This document shows, one piece after another, positions 43,318-50,602 of a stretch of 64,000 nt of DNA. Origin of the DNA: Deltaproteobacteria bacterium (GTDB lineage Bacteria; Myxococcota_A; Polyangia; Haliangiales; SHYZ01); assembly GCA_016210055.1 (NCBI GenBank), contig JACQUZ010000041.1:1-64000 (forward strand), written 5' to 3'. How positions within the stretch are numbered: position 1 is the first letter of the stretch; each line of letters starts with the position of its first letter. Under the pieces are notes generated by a model, which was given only the letters and a program-made list of their open reading frames with translations, did no database searches and was not told the origin of the DNA. The position numbers and the translations under genes were made by a program.

Positions 43318-44931
43318 CTAGCAAGCCGCGGCACTCGCGGACTGGTTCTCTAAGCCGGTCGAAGTCGCAGGCGCCACCGCCTTTTCGAGCATCCGATCCA
43401 GCTCATTCCACAGCTCTGGGTTGCGTTCGAGGACTCGGAGCATTGTATTGAAGATGGTCCGGAAATAATGGCGCGTAAACTCGCAAAACGACCGCTTGCT
43501 TTCGGCGAGGTTGCTGCCGTTGAGCTTCTCATGACACTGGCTGCAGAAGCGCTGCACGAAGCAAGAGCCGCAGCTGGGTGAGTCGTGGAGGCGGGCATTG
43601 AGGTCCTTGATTCGGTCGAAGTACCACGTCCCCTCGTTGACATTGCCGATGACGAAACTCTGAGCCTTGTGGCAGACGCTTATCTCACCCTTGGGATTCA
43701 CGTTTCCTTCTTCGAAACCCATCAAGCAGCCCTTGCGAAAGGGGAGGGCGCTCTTTCTACCGTTGTGCACCTTGTTGACCACCTGGACGTCGAAGAACTC
43801 GGCGAAGGTGAGCCAAAAGAGCTGCTTCTGCTGCACGTTGAGCGGCTCGAGGAGCTCGGCCACGGTGCGTTTTCCCGAGGCCTGAAGAAGGCGCTCCCCC
43901 AAGCGATGGAGACGGGCGAAAAAGTCGCCATCCGAGGCGAGCTCGTAGTTCGGCTCCTCGTTGAGCAACGAGAGGTGTCCGTCCTCGACGAGAAGAGCCA
44001 TGAGGGGGTGGCGGAAGAACTCCTCCGCGTCGATCTCGACCGTCTCCGAAGTGATCACGCCCTTTACCCGCACGTGCTTGCGAAAATACGCGGGCGAGCG
44101 GTCATGGATCCGCTGCAGGTTCCCCATGACGATGTCGAAGCTCCCACGGTCGTTCGATTTAAGGAGACGGTTTCGATCGTGGATTTCCTTGTTACCGTCG
44201 ATGCTTACTTGGACATAGACCTCATGCTCGATGAGGAAGTCTAGGATTCTCTCGGTGAGAATCGTGCCATTGGTGGTAATGGTGACGTCCAGGTGTCGAC
44301 CGGTCGTTGAGAGGCGTTCTTTTAGGTAGCGAACGCCGCGCTCGATGAGATGAAATGCGATGAGCGGCTCCCCGCCAAAGTAGTCCACGCGAATCTTCTC
44401 CGACTGGTGGGAATTGGCGTAGAGGAAATCCATGGCGTTCTGGAGCGTCTCCCAGGACATCGTCACCCGTGAGAGCTCTGGGTGCTGGCCATATTGGCCG
44501 CCGAAGATGCAATAAGAGCAAGCCAGGTTGCATTGCGTAGTGATTGAAATCGTGAGCCCAGCCATTCGACTTGAGAGCATTGGCTGGTATTGGTCATTTT
44601 CGTGCTGGGGCACCCTCCTAAACGCCTGCGGAACAAGGAAGCCGCCGTCCTGGGCCTCGCGAAGGTCGTCCCAGGCGTCCTGAATGGCCGCCGGGGAGTG
44701 CTGCGGGAGTCGACGAGTGAGCTCGTCAACCGTTAAGTCCTCCTCGCGCAGCAACTTCAAGACGTCAAACCCGACCTCGTCCACCTCGACGAATTGAACG
44801 CTTGCCGCATCAAGAGCGTGGCGTTGATTGAAAGCTTCGAATAACTCGACAGGCAGGTGCCTGAAGCCTCCCTGGGTCCCGGCAGGGGATCGAGTCGGGG
44901 CGTCCCTGTGGAGTCGCAATTGTGCCAGCAC
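43318..44931 (-). CDS. radical SAM/SPASM peptide maturase with N-terminal RRE-like region
   Basis: 537 residues from a GTG with GGAGG 5 bp upstream. Residues about 25-100 (FVEVDEVGFDVLKLLREEDL then TVDELTRRL) resemble the PqqD-like peptide-recognition fold. The radical SAM core follows (ITTQCNLACSYCIFGGQYG with CxxxCxxC, VDYFGGEPLIAFHL), and a SPASM-like cysteine-rich end (FRKGCLMGFEEGNVNPKGEI, ISVCHKAQSFVIGN, CGSCFVQRFCSQCHEKLNG) able to hold auxiliary iron-sulphur clusters. Such enzymes install thioether or carbon-carbon crosslinks or epimerise residues in ribosomal peptides. Two small precursor genes lie immediately upstream on the same strand. No protease or exporter is next to it. Confidence 0.9.
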   Translation of the reverse strand: MLAQLRLHRDAPTRSPAGTQGGFRHLPVELFEAFNQRHALDAASVQFVEVDEVGFDVLKLLREEDLTVDELTRRLPQHSPAAIQDAWDDLREAQDGGFLVPQAFRRVPQHENDQYQPMLSSRMAGLTISITTQCNLACSYCIFGGQYGQHPELSRVTMSWETLQNAMDFLYANSHQSEKIRVDYFGGEPLIAFHLIERGVRYLKERLSTTGRHLDVTITTNGTILTERILDFLIEHEVYVQVSIDGNKEIHDRNRLLKSNDRGSFDIVMGNLQRIHDRSPAYFRKHVRVKGVITSETVEIDAEEFFRHPLMALLVEDGHLSLLNEEPNYELASDGDFFARLHRLGERLLQASGKRTVAELLEPLNVQQKQLFWLTFAEFFDVQVVNKVHNGRKSALPFRKGCLMGFEEGNVNPKGEISVCHKAQSFVIGNVNEGTWYFDRIKDLNARLHDSPSCGSCFVQRFCSQCHEKLNGSNLAESKRSFCEFTRHYFRTIFNTMLRVLERNPELWNELDRMLEKAVAPATSTGLENQSASAAAC

Positions 44932-44956
44932 GATATCCTCCAGAAAGGCAGAGGGA

Positions 44957-44991
44957 CCGCAGGATGGCTGCTCTACATTGCCATCCTGCGG
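44957..44991 (-). terminator. 12-bp perfect hairpin between precursor genes and maturase
   Basis: CCGCAGGATGGC (44957-44968) and GCCATCCTGCGG (44980-44991) form a perfect 12-bp stem with an 11-nt loop, 14 bp after the second precursor stop and 25 bp before the maturase GTG. There is no strong T-run, so it is more likely a partial terminator or 3' stabiliser that keeps precursor mRNA in excess over maturase mRNA. Confidence 0.65.
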
Positions 44992-45005
44992 CCGCTACTC
45001 GCTTG

Positions 45006-45170
45006 CTAGTTAACGACGATCGTGAGCTGTTCCTTGGCGCTCGTGACCACGGTCAGCTTGTTGCAATCGCCTGGGCACGCAGCGATTCCACCACCAGTGA
45101 CTTGGCGGAGGCCGACGTCGGCCAGTGGGCGCACGGCGATACGCGGCTTGCGGGTCTTCTGTCTCGTCAT
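45006..45170 (-). CDS. RiPP precursor peptide 2
   Basis: 54 residues. AGGAGG precedes the ATG at 45170. Leader: RIAVRPLADVGLRQVTGG (10-27), ending in a double glycine; core: GIAACPGDCNKLTVV and a tail ending TIVVN. It aligns without gaps to the neighbouring peptide (22 of 54 identical by hand count), with IAV, L16, L21, VTGG (24-27), CPxDCNKL (32-39) and K46 in the same places. The two cysteines are three residues apart. It is 13 bp after peptide 1 and directly upstream of the radical SAM gene, so it is very likely a maturase substrate. Confidence 0.85.
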   Translation of the reverse strand: MTRQKTRKPRIAVRPLADVGLRQVTGGGIAACPGDCNKLTVVTSAKEQLTIVVN

Positions 45171-45183
45171 GGCTAGCCCCCTC

Positions 45184-45348
45184 CTAGAGCTCGACAGTGA
45201 ACCTGTCGGCCTTGTTACCAAAGATAACGACCAGCTTGTTGCAGTCGCGCGGGCACTCGTATGTGGCGCCACCAGTAACCAGTTGGAGGTCTTCCCGTCC
45301 GAGTTTCTTGACCGCGATCCGCTTCTTCTTCTCGATCTTGTCTGCCAT
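45184..45348 (-). CDS. RiPP precursor peptide 1
   Basis: 54 residues, first gene of the RiPP operon. AAAGGAGA precedes the ATG at 45348. Leader MADKIEKKKRIAVKKLGRED then LQLVTGG, with the double glycine at 26-27; core ATYECPRDCNKLVVIFGNK and the tail RFTVEL. The CPxDCNKL motif and flanking hydrophobic residues are shared with peptide 2. The lysine-rich front and VTGG end look like leaders recognised by an RRE and cut by a GG-type protease. A sigma-54-type promoter lies about 50 bp upstream. Confidence 0.85.
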   Translation of the reverse strand: MADKIEKKKRIAVKKLGREDLQLVTGGATYECPRDCNKLVVIFGNKADRFTVEL

Positions 45349-45395
45349 CGGCTTCTCCTTTGTTGCGCCACGTCTCGGTGGCGGACCTGCCGATG

Positions 45396-45411
45396 AGCAA
45401 GGCACGGACCA
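45396..45411 (-). promoter_or_regulatory. sigma-54-type -24/-12 promoter of the RiPP operon
   Basis: Minus strand TGGTCCGTGCCTTGCT against TGGCACRNNNNTTGCW: 14 of 16 positions fit, including TGG, TTGC and T, with GG-N10-GC spacing. The -12 is 49 bp before the first precursor ATG, giving a leader of about 37 nt. Confidence 0.55.
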
Positions 45412-45604
45412 GCGTGCGAGCGGTCGTCGGGCTTCTAGGCACAACGCCATGAGGGCTCTTCTCGCATGGTTAGGGCACGTTGCGCGAGGCGACGCACGCA
45501 CTTCTGCTCCTGTTGCGGACTGGCAGGCCTCAGGCACTGGGATCGTGCGGACAGCTAGAGTGCAAGCATGCTTTGGGGCGATGCGCCTGGCGCTGCGCGC
45601 TGCT

Positions 45605-47440
45605 CTACTTGGTAGACGGTCCGGGATCCCCACGCCCGGCAGGGATCATGAGGGTCGCGGTCTCGCCCACGCGAACGGCGACCTGCATGGTGCGCCGGGT
45701 GCCGACCTTCTCGACCAGGGATACCTGGTGCCTTCCTGGCGCCAGCTGGATCTCGCCAGTGGGGGTCCACTCATCGCTATCGACCCCGTCGATCTCCACC
45801 CGACCCGGTACCTCGCTGTCAATGAAGAGGGAGCCGTAAGAGAGCAAGGACGGAGCGAGCTGAACGCCCACTCGGTCACGCCGCTCCTCGGCTGGCAGGA
45901 AGATGGTCTTCGGCCGATATCCCGCGAGGCGGAAGGAGATCTCGTGGAACTCACCGTCTGTCAGAGAGACGCTTGTCGGGGTGACGCCAATCTCCTTGCC
46001 ATCAACCGTGACCGCTGCTCTAGGGGGATTCGACTGGACGCTCGCCTTGTAACGTGGACGCTCGAGAGTAATCTCGACATGCTCGATCCTTCCCGGTGCC
46101 ACCACGAGCTCGATGTTCTTGTCGGCAAACCCTCTCTTCTGAACCGTTAGGACATGCATGCCCGGCCTTAGCCCCCGTACCACACAAGGGGCGATTTCCG
46201 GCTTGGCGCCGTCGATGGAACAACTCGCTCCTTGGGGCTTCGTCGATACCACCAATGCCCCGTGGACACTCGCACCAGTCGCATCAACCGGTTCGCTCGC
46301 CGCACGGCGCGCCATGAGCACTCCGCCGATAAGGCCGATCACGAGGATGGTGCCCATCGCGAGGATCATCTCGGCAGAGCCCCGTTTTGGGCGGGTCGAA
46401 ATGACCTGGGTTCCGCGCGGGGTGACCTGCGTGACCGGCTCGGACGCGCTCCCCCCGCCAGAAGTGCTGCTGTGCAAGTCCTCCTGCGAGAAGAGCTGTG
46501 CGCTGGAAATCCCCGAGCTCTCTGCCGCCGAAAGGAGGGCGCGGTAGAGTTCACCCGCATCGGCAAATCGGTGCTCGGGATCCTTGGCAAGAAGGCGCAT
46601 GACCAGCTGCTCGAGTGGCTCAGAAATCGCTGCTTCGGGGCAGGCAGCTCGCAACGGCGTTACGTCCTCGTGCAAGTGCTTGTAGAGGGTCGCCATTTCG
46701 GTCCCGGAAAACGGTGGTGCGCCCGTGAGCATTTCGTAGGCGGTACAACCGACCGAATAAAGGTCTGCGCGGTGATCGACCTTGATGCCCTGCACCTGTT
46801 CGGGTGCCATGTACTCGGGCGTGCCGATGATGACCCCAGCACGAGTGAGTCGCATGGCTCGCTCTCGCTCTCGCACGACCTTCGCGAGACCGAAGTCGAG
46901 CATTTTCACTAGCTCACGTCCACTCTTGCGCTTGAGGAGCACGATGTTCGCCGGCTTCAGGTCTCGGTGAACGACTCCGGCCTCATGAACCGCAGACAAG
47001 GCGCTCGCGACCTGCAAGAGGAGGCCAATCGTGCGAGCCGCATCCATCCGCCCCGCTGCCTTGATTTCATGCGCGAGCGAAGGGCCATCCACGAACTCCA
47101 TGACGATGAACGGATGTCCGGCGTCGGTCTTCCCAATATCGAAGACCTGGACGATGTGCACGCTCTGGACGCTCGCGAGGAGCCTGGCCTCCTGTTGAAA
47201 TCGGGCGACCGCGTCGAATTCCGCCGTGAACTCGGCGTTGATTATCTTGATGGCGACCGTGCGACCAACGCTCACCTGCTCGGCGAGGTAGATACGGCCC
47301 ATGCTCCCGCGCCCAATCAGCTTCTTTATCCGATAACGGCCAGAGACTACGAATGCCTTGTCGGGATTCGGGAGGTCGTCGTTGCTCGGCTCGAACACGT
47401 CTGGATCGGTAGGGCAGGTTTCGATTCGCCGTCCGAGCAT
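45605..47440 (-). CDS. serine/threonine kinase with periplasmic PEGA repeats
   Basis: 611 residues from the ATG at 47440; the frame is open for 160 codons upstream but that part overlaps the divergent gene and looks random. Kinase domain about 35-300: LIGRGSMGRIYLAEQ, VAIKIINAEF, VVHRDLKPANIVLL, DFGLAKVV, GTPEYMAPEQ. One span (ILAMGTILVIGLIGGVLMA) then three PEGA-type beta domains (VSTKPQGASCSIDGAKPE; QSNPPRAAVTVDGKEIGVTP; IDSEVPGRVEIDGVDSDEWT). Cytoplasmic kinase with an external beta-rich sensor or wall-binding part, a common myxobacterial design. It is downstream of nothing on its strand; partners unknown. Confidence 0.88.
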   Translation of the reverse strand: MLGRRIETCPTDPDVFEPSNDDLPNPDKAFVVSGRYRIKKLIGRGSMGRIYLAEQVSVGRTVAIKIINAEFTAEFDAVARFQQEARLLASVQSVHIVQVFDIGKTDAGHPFIVMEFVDGPSLAHEIKAAGRMDAARTIGLLLQVASALSAVHEAGVVHRDLKPANIVLLKRKSGRELVKMLDFGLAKVVRERERAMRLTRAGVIIGTPEYMAPEQVQGIKVDHRADLYSVGCTAYEMLTGAPPFSGTEMATLYKHLHEDVTPLRAACPEAAISEPLEQLVMRLLAKDPEHRFADAGELYRALLSAAESSGISSAQLFSQEDLHSSTSGGGSASEPVTQVTPRGTQVISTRPKRGSAEMILAMGTILVIGLIGGVLMARRAASEPVDATGASVHGALVVSTKPQGASCSIDGAKPEIAPCVVRGLRPGMHVLTVQKRGFADKNIELVVAPGRIEHVEITLERPRYKASVQSNPPRAAVTVDGKEIGVTPTSVSLTDGEFHEISFRLAGYRPKTIFLPAEERRDRVGVQLAPSLLSYGSLFIDSEVPGRVEIDGVDSDEWTPTGEIQLAPGRHQVSLVEKVGTRRTMQVAVRVGETATLMIPAGRGDPGPSTK

Positions 47441-47646
47441 GGCGACGTCCACCGCCGCGGTCGTGGCAACGTCAGTGCTCTCGTCAACTTGCGGCCTGAG
47501 CTTGCCAATGGCCTCAAGGGCTCCACCTTGGCCGCGTTTCCGGTCGTCAGGCAACCTGGCGTTCTCCGTGCCGCGAGAGTTTCCGCGCGCTTCCGTTAGC
47601 TTACACGCCCATAAGGACGTCCGGCAAGACAAAGGCCCAGGGGCTT

Positions 47647-47676
47647 TTGACGACCAGCACACAAACCGGCTAGCAT
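47647..47676 (+). promoter_or_regulatory. candidate sigma-70 promoter of the TRAP binding-protein gene
   Basis: TTGACG (47647-47652) and TAGCAT (47671-47676) are 18 bp apart. The ATG at 47688 is 11 bp after the -10, so the leader would be very short. By eye only. Confidence 0.4.
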
Positions 47677-47687
47677 GAAGCGGTCTG

Positions 47688-48695
47688 ATGAGGCTCGCAT
47701 GGCTTTCTGCCCTGCCGCTGCTCCTGCTCGGTGGGCTTGCGAGAGGGGAGACCGTTCTGCGGCTCGGCTCGATATCGCCCGAGGGGAGCCGCACAATGCG
47801 GGATCTCCGCTCCCTCGCCAAGGAAATCGAGCGACTCAGTGGTGGGGAGCTAAGGATTCGCTGGTTTGGCGGCGGACGCCTCGGGGACGAGAAAGCCATG
47901 GCAACAGACCTCCTGGCCAAGGACGGACGCCTGGACGGCGGCTTGCTGTCCGACGTGGGGCTCCAGCACGTCGCCCCGGAAATGCGGACGTGGGCTTACC
48001 CCGGGATGTTCCAGGACTTCGACGAAGTCGATCATGTCGAGAGCGCTTACCGCGCGGACTACGGCGAAGTGTTTCAGCGTGCCGGCCTCGTATTCCTGGG
48101 CTGGGCCCACATTGGCTTCAAGTACGTGTTTTCCCAGGCCCCAATTCGCAACTTGGCGGAGCTCCGCCAATATCCTACCTGGTTTTGGAGTGACGACGAG
48201 GGAGGGCGGAAATCCGCCGAGATGCTCGGATTGAAGATCGTGCATTCCTCGCTCGCAGAGCTGGTCGCCGACCTCCCGAAAGGGAAGATTCAGGCCTGGG
48301 TGTTTCCTCCCATGGGGGTCTTGGACTTTGGGCTGAGCGGCCACGCGCGTTACGTGAGCCAGCTTCGGTACTCGTTCGTCACGGCCGGGCTCGTTCTTCG
48401 GCAAGATGCGTTCAACGCGCTACCGGAAAGCCACCGGCGGCTCGTCCAAGCGGTATTCCACAAGTGGGAACGGCGGCTCATGAAGGCATGGCGTGAGGAG
48501 AACGAGCGTGCACTTCGGGTGCTCGGGATCTCAGGCGTGGTGAATATGCCGGTGACCGACCAGGAGCGCGAGGAGTTCTTCCAAGCCGCAGGGGCCCAGA
48601 GAAGCGGATTCGCACGGGCGTGGGGGATCGAGCCCATGATGCAGCGGTTTACCGACGACCTGCAGGCACTGCGTGACCTGCGGCGGAGACGGTAG
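47688..48695 (+). CDS. orphan TRAP-type solute-binding protein (DctP family)
   Basis: 335 residues with a signal peptide (MRLAWLSALPLLLLGGLARG). DctP features: ETVLRLGSISPEGSRTMRDL at the mature start, ELRIRWFGGGRLGDEKAMA, the fold strip GWAHIGFKYVFSQAPIRNLA and the ligand-site region QAWVFPPMGVLDFGLSGHAR. The membrane subunits DctQ/DctM are absent on both sides, so it may serve a distant transporter or act as a sensor; related orphan binding proteins exist. The Arg that normally binds substrate carboxylate is not obvious, so the ligand is unknown. Divergent from the PEGA kinase and convergent with the FHA activator. Confidence 0.85.
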   Translation: MRLAWLSALPLLLLGGLARGETVLRLGSISPEGSRTMRDLRSLAKEIERLSGGELRIRWFGGGRLGDEKAMATDLLAKDGRLDGGLLSDVGLQHVAPEMRTWAYPGMFQDFDEVDHVESAYRADYGEVFQRAGLVFLGWAHIGFKYVFSQAPIRNLAELRQYPTWFWSDDEGGRKSAEMLGLKIVHSSLAELVADLPKGKIQAWVFPPMGVLDFGLSGHARYVSQLRYSFVTAGLVLRQDAFNALPESHRRLVQAVFHKWERRLMKAWREENERALRVLGISGVVNMPVTDQEREEFFQAAGAQRSGFARAWGIEPMMQRFTDDLQALRDLRRRR

Positions 48696-48715
48696 GGTCC
48701 AAAAGAGCGCTGGCG

Positions 48716-50599
48716 CTACGACGCCTTCACGCCGCCCTTGGGACTTGCAGCAGGATCCGGACCAGGTTCCGTGGCCCCAGCGGAGCGCCGTCGCCGCGGT
48801 CCGTCAATCCCCAAGGTCGCCAGCTTGGACACCAGCGTGCGCCGCGGCATCTTGAGGAGCTGTGCCGCCCGGGTCTGGTTGCCTTGACATGCCTCGAGCG
48901 CTTGGAGAATCCTCCGGCGCTCGACGGCGCGAAGCTCTTCCTCGAGCGAGAGCTCCATCTCGACGGTCGCCAGCTTCGCAGTCGTCGCTGGGGAATGGAC
49001 GGGCTCCGGGACGTTGACGCCGCCAATTTCCGGAGGCAAGTGTCCGCAGTCGATCTCCGGGCCGTCACAAATCACCACCGCGCGGCTGATCACGTTGCGA
49101 AGCTCACGAACGTTCCCGGGCCAGGGGTACGTCTCCAGCGCAGCGGCTGCTTCCGTGCTCAAGAAAACCGTGCTTCGCCCCGACGCCCGGGCGGCTTCTG
49201 CCGCGAACCTCTCTGCCAGGAGGACGATCTCGCGCTTGCGCTCCTGCAGCGGGGGCACGTTAAGGACGAGAGCATTTAGGCGGTAGTACAAGTCCTGCCT
49301 AAAGCGGCCCTCGCCCACGAAGCTCTTAAGGTCTCGGTGGGTCGCGGCAACGACCCTGACGTCGACTTCCTTGTCCTTCAGCCCGCCCACTCGCCGGACC
49401 CGATGGTCTTCGAGCACGCGCAAGAGCTTGGCCTGAAGGGCCGGTGACATCTCTCCGATTTCGTCGAGAAACAGCGTCCCGCCTTCCGCCTGCTCGATGA
49501 GGCCAGGCTTTGCGCCCACCGCTCCGCTGAACGCCCCGCGCTCAAAGCCGAAGAGCTCGCTCTCAAGGAGGTTCTCGGGCACGGCCGCGCAGTTGAGCTT
49601 GACCAGCGGACGACCAGCACGCGGGCCCAGGGCGTGGAGCGCCTCGGCGATTATCTCCTTGCCGGTTCCAGTATCCCCCACGATCAGGACCGGCATGACT
49701 ACCGCCGCGACTCGCTCGATGAGCCCAAAAAGCCGGATCATGGAAGGCTCGGCGACGACCACTTGGTGATTTCCGACTTGGAGGATGCGCGCCGCCTCAC
49801 GGGCGGCGGCGATCCCTCGTCCTCTGACAGAGCGCATCGCGAGCTGCGCCGCGAGGAGGAGGCTCTCGGGTGACGGCGCATCGCCGGGGTATACCGCGAC
49901 CCCGAGCTGAGCATCGATGCTTCGCGAGGCGAGCAGCGCGTCGAGCCTCTTCGCGATCGCCATCGCTTCGTCCTTGGTGCACTCCGTGATCAGGAGGTCC
50001 ATCCTGCCGCTGCCACGCAAGGCCACGTAATCCAGGGAGCGCAGGCTGCGCACGACCAATCCGCGAGCTTCTTCGAGATGCTCGCCGCGCGCAGGGACCT
50101 CAGCGGAAATCACGGCAAGCGACCTATCGAAGCGCACGCAACGCTCCGCCTCCTCGACAACACGGACCTCCAGTTCCTCTGGCAGCACCACGCGCGCCAT
50201 TTCGATCCGGCGCGACCGGATCATGAGCACCTGGGCGGTCGCGTTGCCGAAGCGCATGGTATCCCCTTGCTTGAGGGGAACCGCAGCCTGGCCCAGCCGC
50301 GTGCCGTTCACGAAGGTGCCGTTCTTGCTGCCGAGGTCGAGGAGAAGCGGGCCATCGGGGCCAGGGTTGATTTGGGCATGGATTCGTGACACCGACGGGT
50401 CGTCGATGCTGACCTGCGCGGACGAAGAACGCCCCACGGTGCACCGCTCCGCAAGTGGCAGGTCGAACTCGCGAATACCCCCCGGGGCAAGTACGAGCAA
50501 GATCAGTTTCCGGTCGGATGCACTTCCGCCTGCAACGTCGGCCCCAGGGGCAGGCTCCTGAGAGTCTCGACTATCCTCCACCACGCTGCAGGTTAGCAC
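48716..50599 (-). CDS. sigma-54-dependent activator: FHA, degenerate GGDEF-like, AAA+ and Fis-type HTH domains
   Basis: 627 residues. FHA domain about 35-125 (CTVGRSSSAQVSIDDPSVSR then IHAQ, DLGSKNGTFVNGTRL) binds phosphothreonine. Residues about 140-260 look like a GGDEF fold whose signature is lost (DYVALRGSGRMDLLITE, AQLGVAVYPGDAPSPESLLL). The AAA+ domain has Walker A GDTGTGKE (308-315), GAFSGA (355-360, normally GAFTGA), LFLDEIGEM and R-finger region. The end is a Fis-type helix-turn-helix (ILQALEACQGNQTRAAQLLK then MPRRTLVSKLATLGI). It should activate sigma-54 polymerase when the FHA domain engages a kinase-phosphorylated partner. GTG 3 bp after the lipoprotein stop. Confidence 0.92.
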   Translation of the reverse strand: MLTCSVVEDSRDSQEPAPGADVAGGSASDRKLILLVLAPGGIREFDLPLAERCTVGRSSSAQVSIDDPSVSRIHAQINPGPDGPLLLDLGSKNGTFVNGTRLGQAAVPLKQGDTMRFGNATAQVLMIRSRRIEMARVVLPEELEVRVVEEAERCVRFDRSLAVISAEVPARGEHLEEARGLVVRSLRSLDYVALRGSGRMDLLITECTKDEAMAIAKRLDALLASRSIDAQLGVAVYPGDAPSPESLLLAAQLAMRSVRGRGIAAAREAARILQVGNHQVVVAEPSMIRLFGLIERVAAVVMPVLIVGDTGTGKEIIAEALHALGPRAGRPLVKLNCAAVPENLLESELFGFERGAFSGAVGAKPGLIEQAEGGTLFLDEIGEMSPALQAKLLRVLEDHRVRRVGGLKDKEVDVRVVAATHRDLKSFVGEGRFRQDLYYRLNALVLNVPPLQERKREIVLLAERFAAEAARASGRSTVFLSTEAAAALETYPWPGNVRELRNVISRAVVICDGPEIDCGHLPPEIGGVNVPEPVHSPATTAKLATVEMELSLEEELRAVERRRILQALEACQGNQTRAAQLLKMPRRTLVSKLATLGIDGPRRRRSAGATEPGPDPAASPKGGVKAS

Positions 50600-50602
50600 G
50601 GA

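Noticed and set aside
47624..47637. GG-N10-GC element upstream of the PEGA kinase (minus strand)
   Set aside because: Core mismatches and 180 bp from the chosen start codon; not distinguishable from chance.
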